A stretch of 64,000 nucleotides of DNA from NCBI GenBank assembly GCA_024500155.1, contig CM044857.1, positions 44,783,001 to 44,847,000 on the forward strand. The letters run 5' to 3'. Of the stretch, positions 12,511-22,838 are shown piece by piece. The number at the start of each line of letters is the position of its first letter. Within the stretch, counting starts at the first letter, position 1. Origin of the DNA: Chenopodium formosanum. Its lineage: Eukaryota; Streptophyta; Magnoliopsida; Caryophyllales; Amaranthaceae. The translations under genes were made by a program, and so were the position numbers. The notes under the pieces are model-generated. The model was not told the origin of the DNA. It saw only the letters and a list, made by a program, of their open reading frames with translations, and ran no database searches.

Positions 12511-13947
12511 TCCAATCAGCTCCTTCGTTTAGTCCTGCATAGCACACATATAAGAGTTAAATTGGATAATACAATTAAGCTCATTGGTAAGTTGAGACAT
12601 AGAAAGCAGATTACAAACTCAAGTGAGGAACATAAAGAACTCCAGTTAGAGTGAGTTTGTTCGACAAACGAACAGAACCAACCAAAGAAACCGCAACAGT
12701 ATCACCATTGGGAAAACCAACGGGACATTCAAAACTCTTAGTATCAAAAACCAAGATTTTTCACCGGTTACATGATTTGTTGCACCTGTGTCAATTATCC
12801 AAGAAGTAACATCAAACTTACCATTCAAGCGATTTTCAGAAATATTTGCATTACCGAACAAGCCTGTAATATCTTTCCATTGTTCGCTTGAGAACACTTG
12901 TCCTTGAGAAGATGAGCTCTCGATAGAAGTAGTAGAACCTGAAACTGCATTGGCCCTCACCGAACCTTGACTACAAGTAGCCAAATATTTTCCCCCTTGG
13001 TTGCCATCTTTCGAGGAAGGTCGTCCATGAAGATTAAAGTACTTGGCCTCCACATGACCTCTCTTTTTACAATAGTTGCAAATCTTATCGGACTAACAAT
13101 TTGTGGTTTCGTGACCCACCTTCTTGCACTTAGCACACACCGAGGCATAACCTTCCCAACCATGATCATGAACCTCCTGCCCACGACTTACTGTTGTGCG
13201 GACGGCAAAGCCAAGAGCTTCAGCAGGCCGTTGTTCTTGCCCCTGCTTCGCTATGCGTACCCTTTCATCCCGCACCACGAACTGGTACGCAAGATCTAAG
13301 CTAGGAAGAGGTTCTTGTGACAAAATATTAGTACGAAACGAGCTATGAAAATCAAAATATAAACCCATAAGAAAATCATGTAATTTGGATTGTTCACGCC
13401 TAGTTTCATGTAATCGACCCGCAACGCAATTCGAGCAGCAAGAACACGATATTAGAGGCTCGTGGTGATCCAATTCTTGCCACAAAGAGTGCAATTTTCC
13501 ATAGTACACCGAAACAGACATATCATGAGATTGTTCACATTTAGCAATTGATGATTTTAATTGTTGTATTCTAGGACCATTGGTCTGAGCATGACCTTTC
13601 TTGAGATGCTCCCATAGAAACCGAGCCTAACGAAATTTAGGAAGGGAAGAGCGTACCTCAGAGTCGATTGTATTTGTAATCCAGGATATCAACATGGCGT
13701 TGATAGCTATCCAATCAGATGACGTACATGGCGGAACAGGGGCGATGATACTACCATCCAAGAAGCCGAATTTGCGTCAAGCCTCCAAAGCTATTTGCAT
13801 ATCAGCAGCCCAATCATCGTAATTATCAGATTTTAATCGAGTAGGGGTTATGAAATCCCCGGGTTGATCTTGAGAAACAAGGTAAAAAAGGGAATTGGGT
13901 TTAATTACAGTCGGCGGGGGTGGCGGAGGAACATCATCTCCGGCCAT
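12511..13947 (-). pseudogene. Copia gag and protease remnant
   Basis: From an ATG at 13947 (MAGDDVPPPPPP...) the sequence reads as a UBN2-type gag polyprotein with at least three in-frame stops. A zinc knuckle CAKCKKVGHETTNC lies at about 13093-13135, followed by a second partial knuckle. The protease active-site motif WIIDTGATNHVTG sits near 12763-12800. Together with the integrase fragment this gives the Copia order gag-protease-integrase on the minus strand. The element cannot be autonomous. Confidence 0.85.
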
Positions 13948-14003
13948 ATTTGAGGAATTTTAGAGGAAAAAAACGAAAGAAATTCAACCTGCTCTTGATA
14001 CCA

Positions 14004-14193
14004 TGATAAACGGGCCTGGGCCACACCCGACACAACTGTCCACTTTATACGACCAAGAAGAGCTTCCATACTAAAACCAATTGGCAATAGTAGGAGTTAT
14101 TCCTCTACCTTATAAAGTGAAACCACCTCTCCTTTTTCTCCAATGCGGGACACTTACAAGTGGGCTACAATGGGTTTCAACACCCCTCCCCCT
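14004..14193 (-). mobile_element. 5' LTR of the truncated Copia element
   Basis: On the minus strand it begins TGTTGAAACCC at about 14193 and ends GTTTATCA at 14004. It is followed directly by a primer-binding site (TGGTATCAAGAGC, 13991-14003) that leads into gag. A TATA motif, TTTATAAGG, is present at about 14111-14119. The LTR is about 190 bp. A polypurine tract (GTGAGGGGGAGGGG) lies immediately upstream on the minus strand, which is not expected of an ordinary 5' LTR. Confidence 0.65.
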
Positions 14194-14526
14194 CACTTGT
14201 GAGTGTCCTTAGAATTAGAGCACACCAGAAGGTACAATATAAATCCTCTCTGGGAATGAACATCCAATAAAGGTCCCTTAACCAGTGGCTTGACAAATAC
14301 CCAATTATGAATGGGCCTACAAACCTGGGCTCTGATACCATGATATATTGTATAAACATCAAAGCTTAATTCTCATTGATGACTCTTATGCCCAATATTG
14401 GCAATATATAATACAAGATTACCCACATAAAGATAGAATTAGGAAACTAATCAAATATACCCCAAAAGATATTCTAGCAAAAAATATGGTCACAAAATAT
14501 ATCCTCAATAAATATCCATGTTAACA
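14194..14526 (-). mobile_element. second LTR with primer-binding site and short internal tail
   Basis: On the minus strand, 14526-14341 starts TGTTAACATGG and ends ATATATCA. It is followed by a perfect TGGTATCAGAGC primer site (14329-14340) and about 135 bp ending in a polypurine tract. The 186-bp LTR is not visibly similar inside to the LTR at 14004-14193. Either two different elements are joined here, or one element has exchanged an LTR. No coding sequence is present. Confidence 0.55.
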
Positions 14527-14598
14527 TACATTTTTTTTCTTTACTTGGGTGCACTTAAAGATAATTTTGTATTCAAAGATGTAAATTTATTTGTACAC

Positions 14599-14781
14599 CG
14601 ATAGAGTATAAAATATATTTGTGGGTTTCAACCATAAGCTTAAGCTTTTGGTTAAAAAGGTTCATTAACACGGTATCAGAGCCCAAATGGCCTTTCATGT
14701 GAGGGGGAGTGATAGAGTATAAAACATATTCCTGGGCCTCAACTATGAGCCTAAGTTTTTTATTGAGATGGTTCACTAACA
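14599..14781 (+). mobile_element. complete 183-bp miniature LTR element (TRIM/SMART type)
   Basis: Two direct 72-bp LTRs at 14599-14670 and 14710-14781 differ at about 16 positions, mostly transitions. Both carry GAGTATAAAA and end in TAACA. The 39-bp internal part holds a primer-binding site CGGTATCAGAGC (one mismatch to the initiator tRNA-Met site) and a polypurine tract GTGAGGGGGAG. A perfect 5-bp target duplication TACAC flanks it at 14594-14598 and 14782-14786. It has every structural part of an LTR retrotransposon and no coding capacity, so it must have moved with proteins supplied from elsewhere. Confidence 0.85.
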
Positions 14782-14786
14782 TACAC

Positions 14787-16816
14787 AATATATTATAGTT
14801 ACATATTGGTTTGGGCTAGATCCATCACCAAGAAAGAGTCTATTTCACAAGACTAAAGCAAGTTACACCCTTAAACAATATGCTGCGATAATAGGAGAAG
14901 TTGCTCCTTAGCCTTATAAAGTGTTAGCCCACTCTACTTTTATCTACTTGAGACACTTATATATGTTGTTTGGGATGACTAGCTATATTTCAAAAATTAT
15001 GCTCATTTACCCATACAATTTATGCCGATTATTATGTAATTGACATGAATTGATCAAACTTGAAAAATTGGGTTTTATAGATTAACGCTTAAGATTAGGG
15101 GTCAGGTAAAGGAATCTCAACCACCCCCCCCCCCCACACCCCCCAAACCACAACTGCACAAGTAGATAATTGAGGTTGTTTGGTTAACTTTCAAGAGTGT
15201 AGGAAATTTTCATGGGAATTTGCAAATGGGGTGGTTGTTTGACTTGGCAATAAAATGTGAAAAAAGAGGAAATAGAAAATCATGAGAATTTGAACTTCCC
15301 ACAAAATATGGAAAAAAATTACCACATCATTCCTTAGTCAATCAAAATTTATGGGAATTTCAAGTGCCCTTCTTCTAAATCAAACAAAATTTCTAGGAAT
15401 TATAAGTGGGAAATAATTTCCCCTGTAATATGATTTTTTATAGGAATTTACCTCCCATGGAAACAAAACACATGCCATACTTGAACATGTAACATCTAAT
15501 TAAGTCATAAAGTGCTCTACCCACCATGTCCATCAAGGTCATCTAATGCAATGGCAAAATAATTAAATTAGTGAGTACAATATGGATCGGAGTATTAATA
15601 TAGATCATTTGAATGAAGTCGCTCTTTTTTCGAATAAAAACATTACATAAACTTTACAATTGTTTAAACCAAATACACACTAATACACCATGTACGTGTA
15701 CATGGATAACTGCCCACCTTGTGTACCAGAGGTTGAGGATTTCTCTAGTGTACCATTATTATTGTACGGAATATAAAGGAAACGCTACATCTTGTACTAT
15801 GTGTATCAATCAAAACACTAATACTATCGTATATTAAATGAAATTTACATTTACAAAGGGAAAATAACATCATTTACTGTACATGTTTTGGCATTGAGAA
15901 GTACTTTCTCCAATCGATTGTCAATCACTCAAATAAATTGAAGAAAAATCTCATAAATGTTGCAAGAGTTCAGACACATACTACAGTTTATAGTTACAGA
16001 CAAAGATCTCTTAGGTAAATGATTGTGCTAACCCCCTAACAAACTTAGAACAACCCTTTACGTAGTGTACAATTTGTCACCACCATCTCTGTAATTTTTG
16101 TCTGTCAAATCAATGAATAGTGCCAATTTCCGAGGTTTTTTTTTAAATTTCACATGATAAAATAAAGTATTTTTTACTATTCAAACAAAAAAAAAAAAAA
16201 GTATTTGTATTTCTTTCAATTTAATTTGGATATGATTGTTTTTACCTTTGTCCAAACAAACCGCAAACATCACGTACGTGTCAATCTATGAGTGGAAGTT
16301 ATTTGGAACAGTAATTCAGGTGATTGAAGTGCCGTGACATGTTAATGAGTGACGGCGGTGTCTGAACAGTAATTTCGGCCGTTGAATTTCCGTTTTTTTA
16401 CCCCTAAATTTTGTGCTCTGTTTGGCTTGTTTGCTTGACATTTGTCCCGCATGCTTCCTGTACAAATCAGAAGAAATAAAATTACCCCTTAAACTCTACG
16501 GAGTAGTAAACTGTAGTAACTTGGGCAATATTTGCACAAAATTTCATGAATTGGATAGTAGAAAGATGTTATTTTAAGATTTGTTTATTTGATACAGTAG
16601 TATAACTAGAGATGATGTGAAATAGTCTACAGTCTAAAGTTTGAAATTTAATAACGGGGTACTTGTTACTTGAAGACATTTTTTATCTTAAAATAATTAA
16701 TGGAATATAACTAAGGAATGCAAACACTCATAGTCGAGGTTGACTTTCAATTTAATGGAATATATTTTGAAATTGATAACTTGAAACCAAAAAACTACTA
16801 AAAATTTATTTTTATT
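14787..16816. other. intergenic, AT-rich
   Basis: No gene is recognised. A C-rich run lies at about 15120-15145. The block at about 15163-15475 has degenerate inverted ends (TTGTTTGGTT / GGAAACAAAACA) and could be an old MITE. A possible poly(A)-ended micro-insertion lies at about 16162-16205. Confidence 0.4.
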
Positions 16817-17212
16817 TTATTTTGAAATTTTTTGGTTTTTTTTAGACATTTGTTGTAGATTTGAAATAGTATTATTGAGTACGTACATTATAAGCGACAC
16901 TATCTTTAAATCTTTATAACAAAATAGTAACCTAAACACTATTATTAACCACCGGTAGTTGTGGTGGTGGTGGTGGTTGTGGTTGTGGTTCCTCGACCAA
17001 TCGCGGTCGAGTACGTAAATACTCTTGCCAATGAGTATTTTTTCATTCCTCTTAATTCTCTTTTTCTCCTCCCGGTGAATAGAGCAACACAGGCAACAGG
17101 CGCAAAGAAATAAAAGAGCCACAATGCAGGCTTCTATCACTATTATTATTGCTCCAACATGGCGCTCTAAGTCCTTTAGCCAGTGCTTAGCTACGTTATA
17201 GGAAAACTTCAT
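16817..17212 (-). CDS. unassigned small membrane-protein ORF
   Basis: This is a single uninterrupted frame of 131 codons. A strongly hydrophobic segment at about residues 20-45 (GAIIIVIEACIVALLFLCAC) is followed by a cysteine cluster, a basic stretch (REEKKRIKRNEK) and an Asn/His repeat at about 74-86. The last 45 residues are low-complexity and hydrophobic, and may be read-through of what is really 3' untranslated sequence. I do not recognise the family. A membrane-anchored protein with a basic juxtamembrane region is the most that can be said. No intron or TATA box was confirmed. Confidence 0.35.
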   Translation of the reverse strand: MKFSYNVAKHWLKDLERHVGAIIIVIEACIVALLFLCACCLCCSIHREEKKRIKRNEKILIGKSIYVLDRDWSRNHNHNHHHHHNYRWLIIVFRLLFCYKDLKIVSLIMYVLNNTISNLQQMSKKNQKISK

Positions 17213-19240
17213 TCTTCTTCACCCAATCAATATAATTTCTTTAATTTCTTCCCTCAACTAAATGTTGTTTAAGAAATTATATTAACAATGTAAATTAATT
17301 GATGTTCTTATTTAATTAAATACAGTAATAATTTAAAAAAGTACTAACGATTTCTTACCTTTGTTTGTCAAAAAAAAAAAAAAAAAAAGATTTCTTACCT
17401 TCTTTTAAGTACAATAATTTTAATTTTGGGAACTATTTGTATAGAAACATTTTGTGGAAATAATTATAGTTACTAAAATATTAACCCCAAAAGAGAACTA
17501 GCTGTTAACAAAAATAAATCATATGGCATGGAATATAAAAAAATATCCTATTTTGTTAAATTTCTAAAATTCTTGATTTATAATAATGTGAATAATTTTG
17601 GCTTCCAAATGAGGAGTTTTGATCAAATCATAAGTCATAACTATTATGAAGAATATACTTTTGCATATAACAAGGATATTCTTACCAAGCTTAATCCGAT
17701 TTAAAAGATAAAATAGTTTAGATCCAATATGAAAAAAATTTCCGTTACATAAAACATACTTTATGTATGATTGTATGAATATGACTAGTTTATTAGATGC
17801 GGTATATGTCATTTTTCAAATAAACTGTGTCCAAATTAATAAAATCTCCAAAAATCACTAGTATGTGACTTACTCGTATGTTTTAGGAATGCAAAGCATT
17901 ATAGAAAGTTTTATTTTATGGACATTTTGGTTTCAACGTGTTTAGAATTGTTATAATTTTAGGTTCTAGCTTAGCCAAAATGGTCGGGAAAATGTTTCTT
18001 TGATACTAAAAAAAACCCATACACTGTGACGTGCTTCCACAAGCAAATGCCTAATATGGCTATCAAACTTTGACCTGCTACTTACCATAGTCACCTCCAA
18101 AGCAAGTATTAATGCTATGTTGAAGTGTACGACCTTTCATGTTTGCCTTTTACACACGCTATTAAAGTGGTGGAGTTTGATTGAGTAAAGGAAAATACGA
18201 CAATAAATAACAAGATTAGTGAAGTTTGTTTGATTAGTGAAAAAAAAAATGTGGGATTTGATTGGTTAAAATTGAACAAAAAATTGATTTAACCAATAAT
18301 AGACGATAGAGGGTATATGATTAATTATGATACGGATCCCCTCAAAAACAAAAAAATGATACAATGTAATAACTTTTAGTTGGAAATTTTTTTGACTAAC
18401 TCCGTGTCATATTTTTTGCAACTTTGGGGTATTATTTATGATATATAAAATATTTTAAAATTACAAAAAATATGAAATGGGTGTAGTATAAAAAAAATGA
18501 TAAAAAATAAAAAATAAAAAATAAATTTGACCGACATTGATTAAAAAAAATGACATTTGTTAATTGGACTGAATGCGGCCCAAAGAGTATGGGCCTGCAT
18601 GATCGTTCAATTTAGATAGGATGCCACAATCGGCCCTTATTTTTACTCGCAGAAATCTCTAAAGCCATTTACTTCGGACGAGTATAATTTTGTACTTTAC
18701 TTTTTCTAATACAAGTAGTAATATTTTGTTTGTCCAAGAACTTAAGCAAGTTATAAATTTGCGAAAATTGTCTTTCAAAATAGTTTGCAATTACTATACA
18801 AAACGTAGGATCTTAGTAATTAATCTAACTATTAAGCCAAAACCTCAATAGCAATTGCAAATGATTTAGAATATGCTTAGAAGCTGAAATATCTAATTGA
18901 TTCAAATAAGAGTCAAAATTTTGTTTGATTAAAATTACATCAAAACAGCTCAAATGCTCCTCGCTCGACGCCTTCATATTTGTATACAAATATTGGTATA
19001 AATTTCCATGCTTTATGTAAAAAATACTTATTTGTTGGCAGTTTGGCACCAAAACATATACTATTAATCTCTTATATAGGATTAACCATTAATCAAAAAA
19101 ATCATACACATAGAAATAAACCAACAAAGTACATATATCATAGAAAATCTTCTAAGTTTTTATACAAAAAGAAGTACAAACTTTTTTTATCATTATAAAC
19201 TATCATACTCCAAAATTTACATTAATATCAAATAATAATC
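17213..19240. other. intergenic, AT-rich
   Basis: No gene is recognised. It includes a 27-bp poly(A)-ended insertion with 13-bp direct repeats at 17349-17401. It ends with the 3' flank of the DnaJ-type zinc-finger gene. Confidence 0.4.
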
Positions 19241-19724
19241 TTATTGTGATTCAGTAGAAGCTTGGTAACATTGAGGGCAATGAAAATGACCCTTAGCTCC
19301 ACAATTAACGCAGGGTATTGAACTCTTATTCGAATCGAATCGACCCGAAACTAAATCATCCAGTGGATTACTCAGTCCAAATAATCCACCCGGTTTAACT
19401 AACCCGGATCCTTTACATTTTTTGCAAGGTATCAGCTTTACATCCCCACATCTCTTGCACATCTTCAATGATCTGCAAATCAAAACAACAACAATATAAA
19501 CGACCCGGGATGCCAAGTTTAAATTACACTATCAGCGCGACTATTAATTCTAGACGGAACAGAAAAAAAAAAAAGAAAATACATGTATCTATAGTAAATT
19601 AGAAAGTGTACCTTCTTTGGGAAGAGGAGATAAAGGCATCAACTTTAGGGGCAGCAATAGTGGCACAAAGGAGGAAAGCACCAACCCCTAATCCTGCAAT
19701 TTCACTTGCTGTGATATTTTCCAT
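19241..19724 (-). CDS. small DnaJ-type cysteine-rich (zinc finger) protein, 2 exons
   Basis: Exons (minus) 19612-19724 and 19241-19472 join at a GT-AG intron of 139 bp to give 114 residues. The N-terminal segment MENITASEIAGLGVGAFLLC is hydrophobic and could anchor the protein in a membrane or act as a targeting segment. The C-terminal part has four CxxC units: CKRC, CKKCKGSG, CVNC and CPQC. These resemble half of the DnaJ central zinc-binding domain, without a J domain. Small proteins of this kind in plants are mostly organellar and act as thiol or chaperone helpers; that role is inferred. The start is the first ATG of the first exon, and the distal cysteines lie in exon 2. A tRNA-Ile gene begins 138 bp upstream on the other strand. 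Confidence 0.85.
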
Positions 19725-19861
19725 TTTCTGCTTTCTCTCTCTTCAATGGCTAAAATGATAGCAGATTTTATTTTTGTTGTTCATTATCCAACTTTATCCT
19801 CATTTTAGTGCAGAAGAATACTATGTATAATTACTTTACAGAACTGTATTTTGTCAATAGT

Positions 19862-19935
19862 GGCCCATTAGCTCAGTTGGTTAGAGCGTGGTGCTAATAA
19901 CGCCAAGGTCGCAGGTTCGACCCCTGCATGGGCCA
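19862..19935 (+). tRNA. tRNA-Ile (anticodon AAT)
   Basis: A 74-nt cloverleaf including discriminator A, with no intron. Acceptor arms GGCCCAT and ATGGGCC are fully paired. The D arm is GCTC...GAGC, the anticodon loop CTAATAA carries AAT, and the T arm is GCAGG-TTCGACC-CCTGC. A CAA motif, typical of plant tRNA transcription starts, lies five bases upstream (19855-19857), and a run of six T follows at about 19943. Position 26 is G, so the tRNA is a candidate substrate for TRM1, which is encoded further along this window. Confidence 0.95.
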
Positions 19936-20051
19936 ATTTGTGTTTTTTATTTCAAAAAAATTATGGTATTTAAGTCCATACACTAAGGCCCAAATCCTGT
20001 TAGTGTTTCCATATTTATATTAGCCACTAGGTCTGGTGCCTTTTTTGTGTT

Positions 20052-20175
20052 GTGTACTCTCGTAAATTTGAGCTAATTTGTGTACTCTCGTAAATTTGAG
20101 CTAATTTGTGTACTTTGTACTTTCATAAAATTTGAGCTAAGATATACTCTCATAAAATTTGAGCTAAGATATAAT
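20052..20175. repeat. tandem repeat, 28-bp unit decaying to longer units
   Basis: The phrase GTGTACTCTCGTAAATTTG is present at 20052 and 20080 with a 28-bp period. Two further diverged copies contain CTTTCATAAAATTTGAGC and CTCTCATAAAATTTGAGC. Confidence 0.75.
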
Positions 20176-20384
20176 CTTAATACATAATTAAGATTAGCTA
20201 ATTTTATATTTTTCATATTACGATTCAATCTAAATCAAAGTTGAGATATTTATTTTATTGGTCAACTATGATATGATGAGTTTAACTTAATAAATCTTTC
20301 CTAACCCTAGCTATAGAAGGAAAGAAAATAGCTAGCTAGGTCCTAATTAATGATTCGACTAACATACACTTTCGGTTTTAGGGT

Positions 20385-20449
20385 AAAAACAAACATTTTT
20401 TTTGGGTGAGAAAAACAAACATTTTTTTTTGGGTGAGAAAAACAAACAT
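20385..20449. repeat. three AAAAACAAACAT repeats separated by T-rich GGGTGAG inserts
   Basis: The 12-mer AAAAACAAACAT lies at 20385-20396, 20411-20422 and 20438-20449. Between the copies are 14- and 15-bp spacers made of a T run followed by GGGTGAG. The second interval looks like a tandem duplication of the first. In reverse complement the spacer reads CTCACCC followed by A residues. Confidence 0.7.
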
Positions 20450-22838
20450 AAAATAAAGAGGTCATCTGAACCTTTTTCAAGGTAAAACTAAAAACAGTAT
20501 ATGACCTTTCAAAAAAGCAATCTAATTAGCACTAATTAATTCTAATAATAGCAATTTCCACAAAAAGCAAGCATTATAAAGACTATTAACATCTGTACAT
20601 TGGTCCCCTACATTGCCATACCTCTTTGGTTAATTAATTCTTACTTAATTAATTAGCTTTAAGTATAGTTCGTTCGATAATCTATTGGCATTCTAATCTA
20701 CGCTTATTGTCAACTTGATATTAAGATGATGCACTCTTCCATTCATTTTGTTCTTGAAGTTTCATCGCATGCAAAATTCTCATCCATATATTCAATGGCG
20801 TCACAATTATAATGTGCTTTATTTCCTATTATGCACTTTCGATAGTGAACTTTACAACCTTTTTTCATGTTTACCTATATGTATTAACAACGAATCAAGG
20901 CTATGAAACTAATTATGATCGACTTGCATACGTATTATCGGTAATTTATCATTAATTATATATCGAGGATAGAATGAAATCTTGTTGAGCCCAGGAACAA
21001 CCCACGTGTGAGCATTCTCTTGTCCCACACTAAAACACTAAAGGGGAGTGTAGTGGTAATGGAATCCCACATTAAAAGAATTCAAGTGTTACCACCACTA
21101 TATAACGTTAAGGGGTTACTCCCCTCATTGCCATATATTTTTGAGATAGAACCTCCTTGGTCTTGTGAAGTGGTGAACTTGCACTCTTCCGTGACGGGTG
21201 CGACCTAGACCCGTATTTAACAAATCTCTTTATGATATTGAGGTAATATGTAAGTTTTGTGTTCTAAATATGAAGATAAACAAGTACTCCTTTTCGTCCC
21301 TAAAAGACTGCCTTATTACATTTTTTTATTCAAACTTTAAAACTCAAACTATATATGGAGATAAACAATTTGATTGATAAACTTGTCAATTTACAAGTTT
21401 TATTATATTGTAAAATTTGTAATTATGTTTAGTAAAATGATAAATTGATATTCTAAAAATATACCCAATACATTAATTAATTCAAATATTACACATTAAC
21501 TCTAAACTTTTGTATACAAGTAAGAAAATATGTTAAAACTCATATGAATATGATCACCTGAAATTGGAAAGAGAGCTCTAATCACTTGAATTATCCTTCA
21601 CTTTTATTATATACGGAGTATATTCATAAGTTATTGATAACACTTTTTTTTCTTTTTTTTTTTATTAAAAAAAATGGTATACATGTAAAACAAAGTACAA
21701 TCTATCTCAATTAATTTTTTATATCTACATACAAGTGTATATATTTTATATAAATTTCCATACGTAGATGAAGTGTATAACTATTCTCTTACTTTATGTA
21801 TGTTTAAAACGGATCCTATGACATTTAGTCTTAAAATAGATTCTAGCTTTTTTATTATATTCCACAGAGCGCACTAATATGTTCACTTCTTCCAATTAGT
21901 GTTCATATGCAACTTTAATTAGCAGCACTAATGTGTTTACATCTTCTTCTATTGATGCAATGTTGTTCGTCCAATAAGTATCATTGTTGCTCATCATTTT
22001 TATCTCTGAGCGAGATAGGGGGTTCGATTCTTCATACCACACTTGGAGGGATACCCTATTCTTTACTCCGATCCATCCCCCATTAGGGTTAATTGGACAC
22101 TTGTAGGGTTCAATCTCAAGTACATGCATATAATTCGCTTTATCGAATATTTGATTTCATTGTCTTTATTTATAAGAAATTTGGAAAGATTATGGAATAT
22201 TTGATTTCATGATTTTTAAATTTTTTTGTTCTTACTTGAGCCCTAGGATCCAAAGTGTTATAACACACACTTTTTATGTATTCAGTAAAGTTAAAAGATG
22301 TAGTACGTTACATAAATATAGTCAAACCTGTTTTTGTGAAATATATACAAAATATTCGAATAACACTTAAGTGTATGTAACATAATTATAACACCGAAGA
22401 TTAAATAATCAAGACCATGCAAATTAAGAATAGCTGGATAAAAACTAAGAAATTAAAATGAATAATAATATAATTAAGATCTCATTGAAGAATTAAGAAG
22501 TATATTACATACAACATACGAACAATTTAAAAATTGCATGCTCTACAGCAGCAGTCGTACAAAGTCAAAAGTGAAGCCTGAATAACTTGCATTATACAGC
22601 GCAGACCTTTCTCTTTTGCTTTATTATCAAACGTTAACCAATGATCATCATATACGTGCATTACAACCAAATTAAAACTAAATAAAATTGAAAAAAAAAA
22701 CTAATAATACTGTACGATTACACATCATTAGCTGGCCTAATAATAATAAGTAGTATCTTACAAGAACACCAATAATAATGTTTAAGATGAAGAAATTAAA
22801 CTATATGATTAATATTATTATTATTATGATTATGCTCT
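20450..22838. other. intergenic with retroelement pieces
   Basis: No gene is recognised. It includes an LTR-like piece at 21049-21222, a reverse-oriented SINE-like segment at about 21560-21615 and a possible tRNA-derived segment near 22010-22130 (GGGGGTTCGATTCTT). Confidence 0.4.
21039..21222 (+). mobile_element. polypurine tract plus short LTR-like segment
   Basis: A purine tract (CTAAAGGGGAG, 21039-21048) is followed by TGTAGTGGTAATGG and, 174 bp later, by TTTAACA at 21222, giving TG...CA ends. A TATA-like CTATATAACG lies inside. The partner LTR and internal region are absent, so this is a truncated or solo copy of a short-LTR element. Confidence 0.4.

Noticed and set aside
12957..13299. 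ORFs of 75 and 110 codons across the Copia gag/protease region
   Set aside because: They are alternative frames of the gag-protease remnant, which has clear zinc-knuckle and DTG motifs in other frames.
17564..17812. 82-codon minus-strand ORF near the orphan membrane ORF
   Set aside because: Lys/Ile-rich AT-driven frame without domains; no splice signals link it to 16817-17212.
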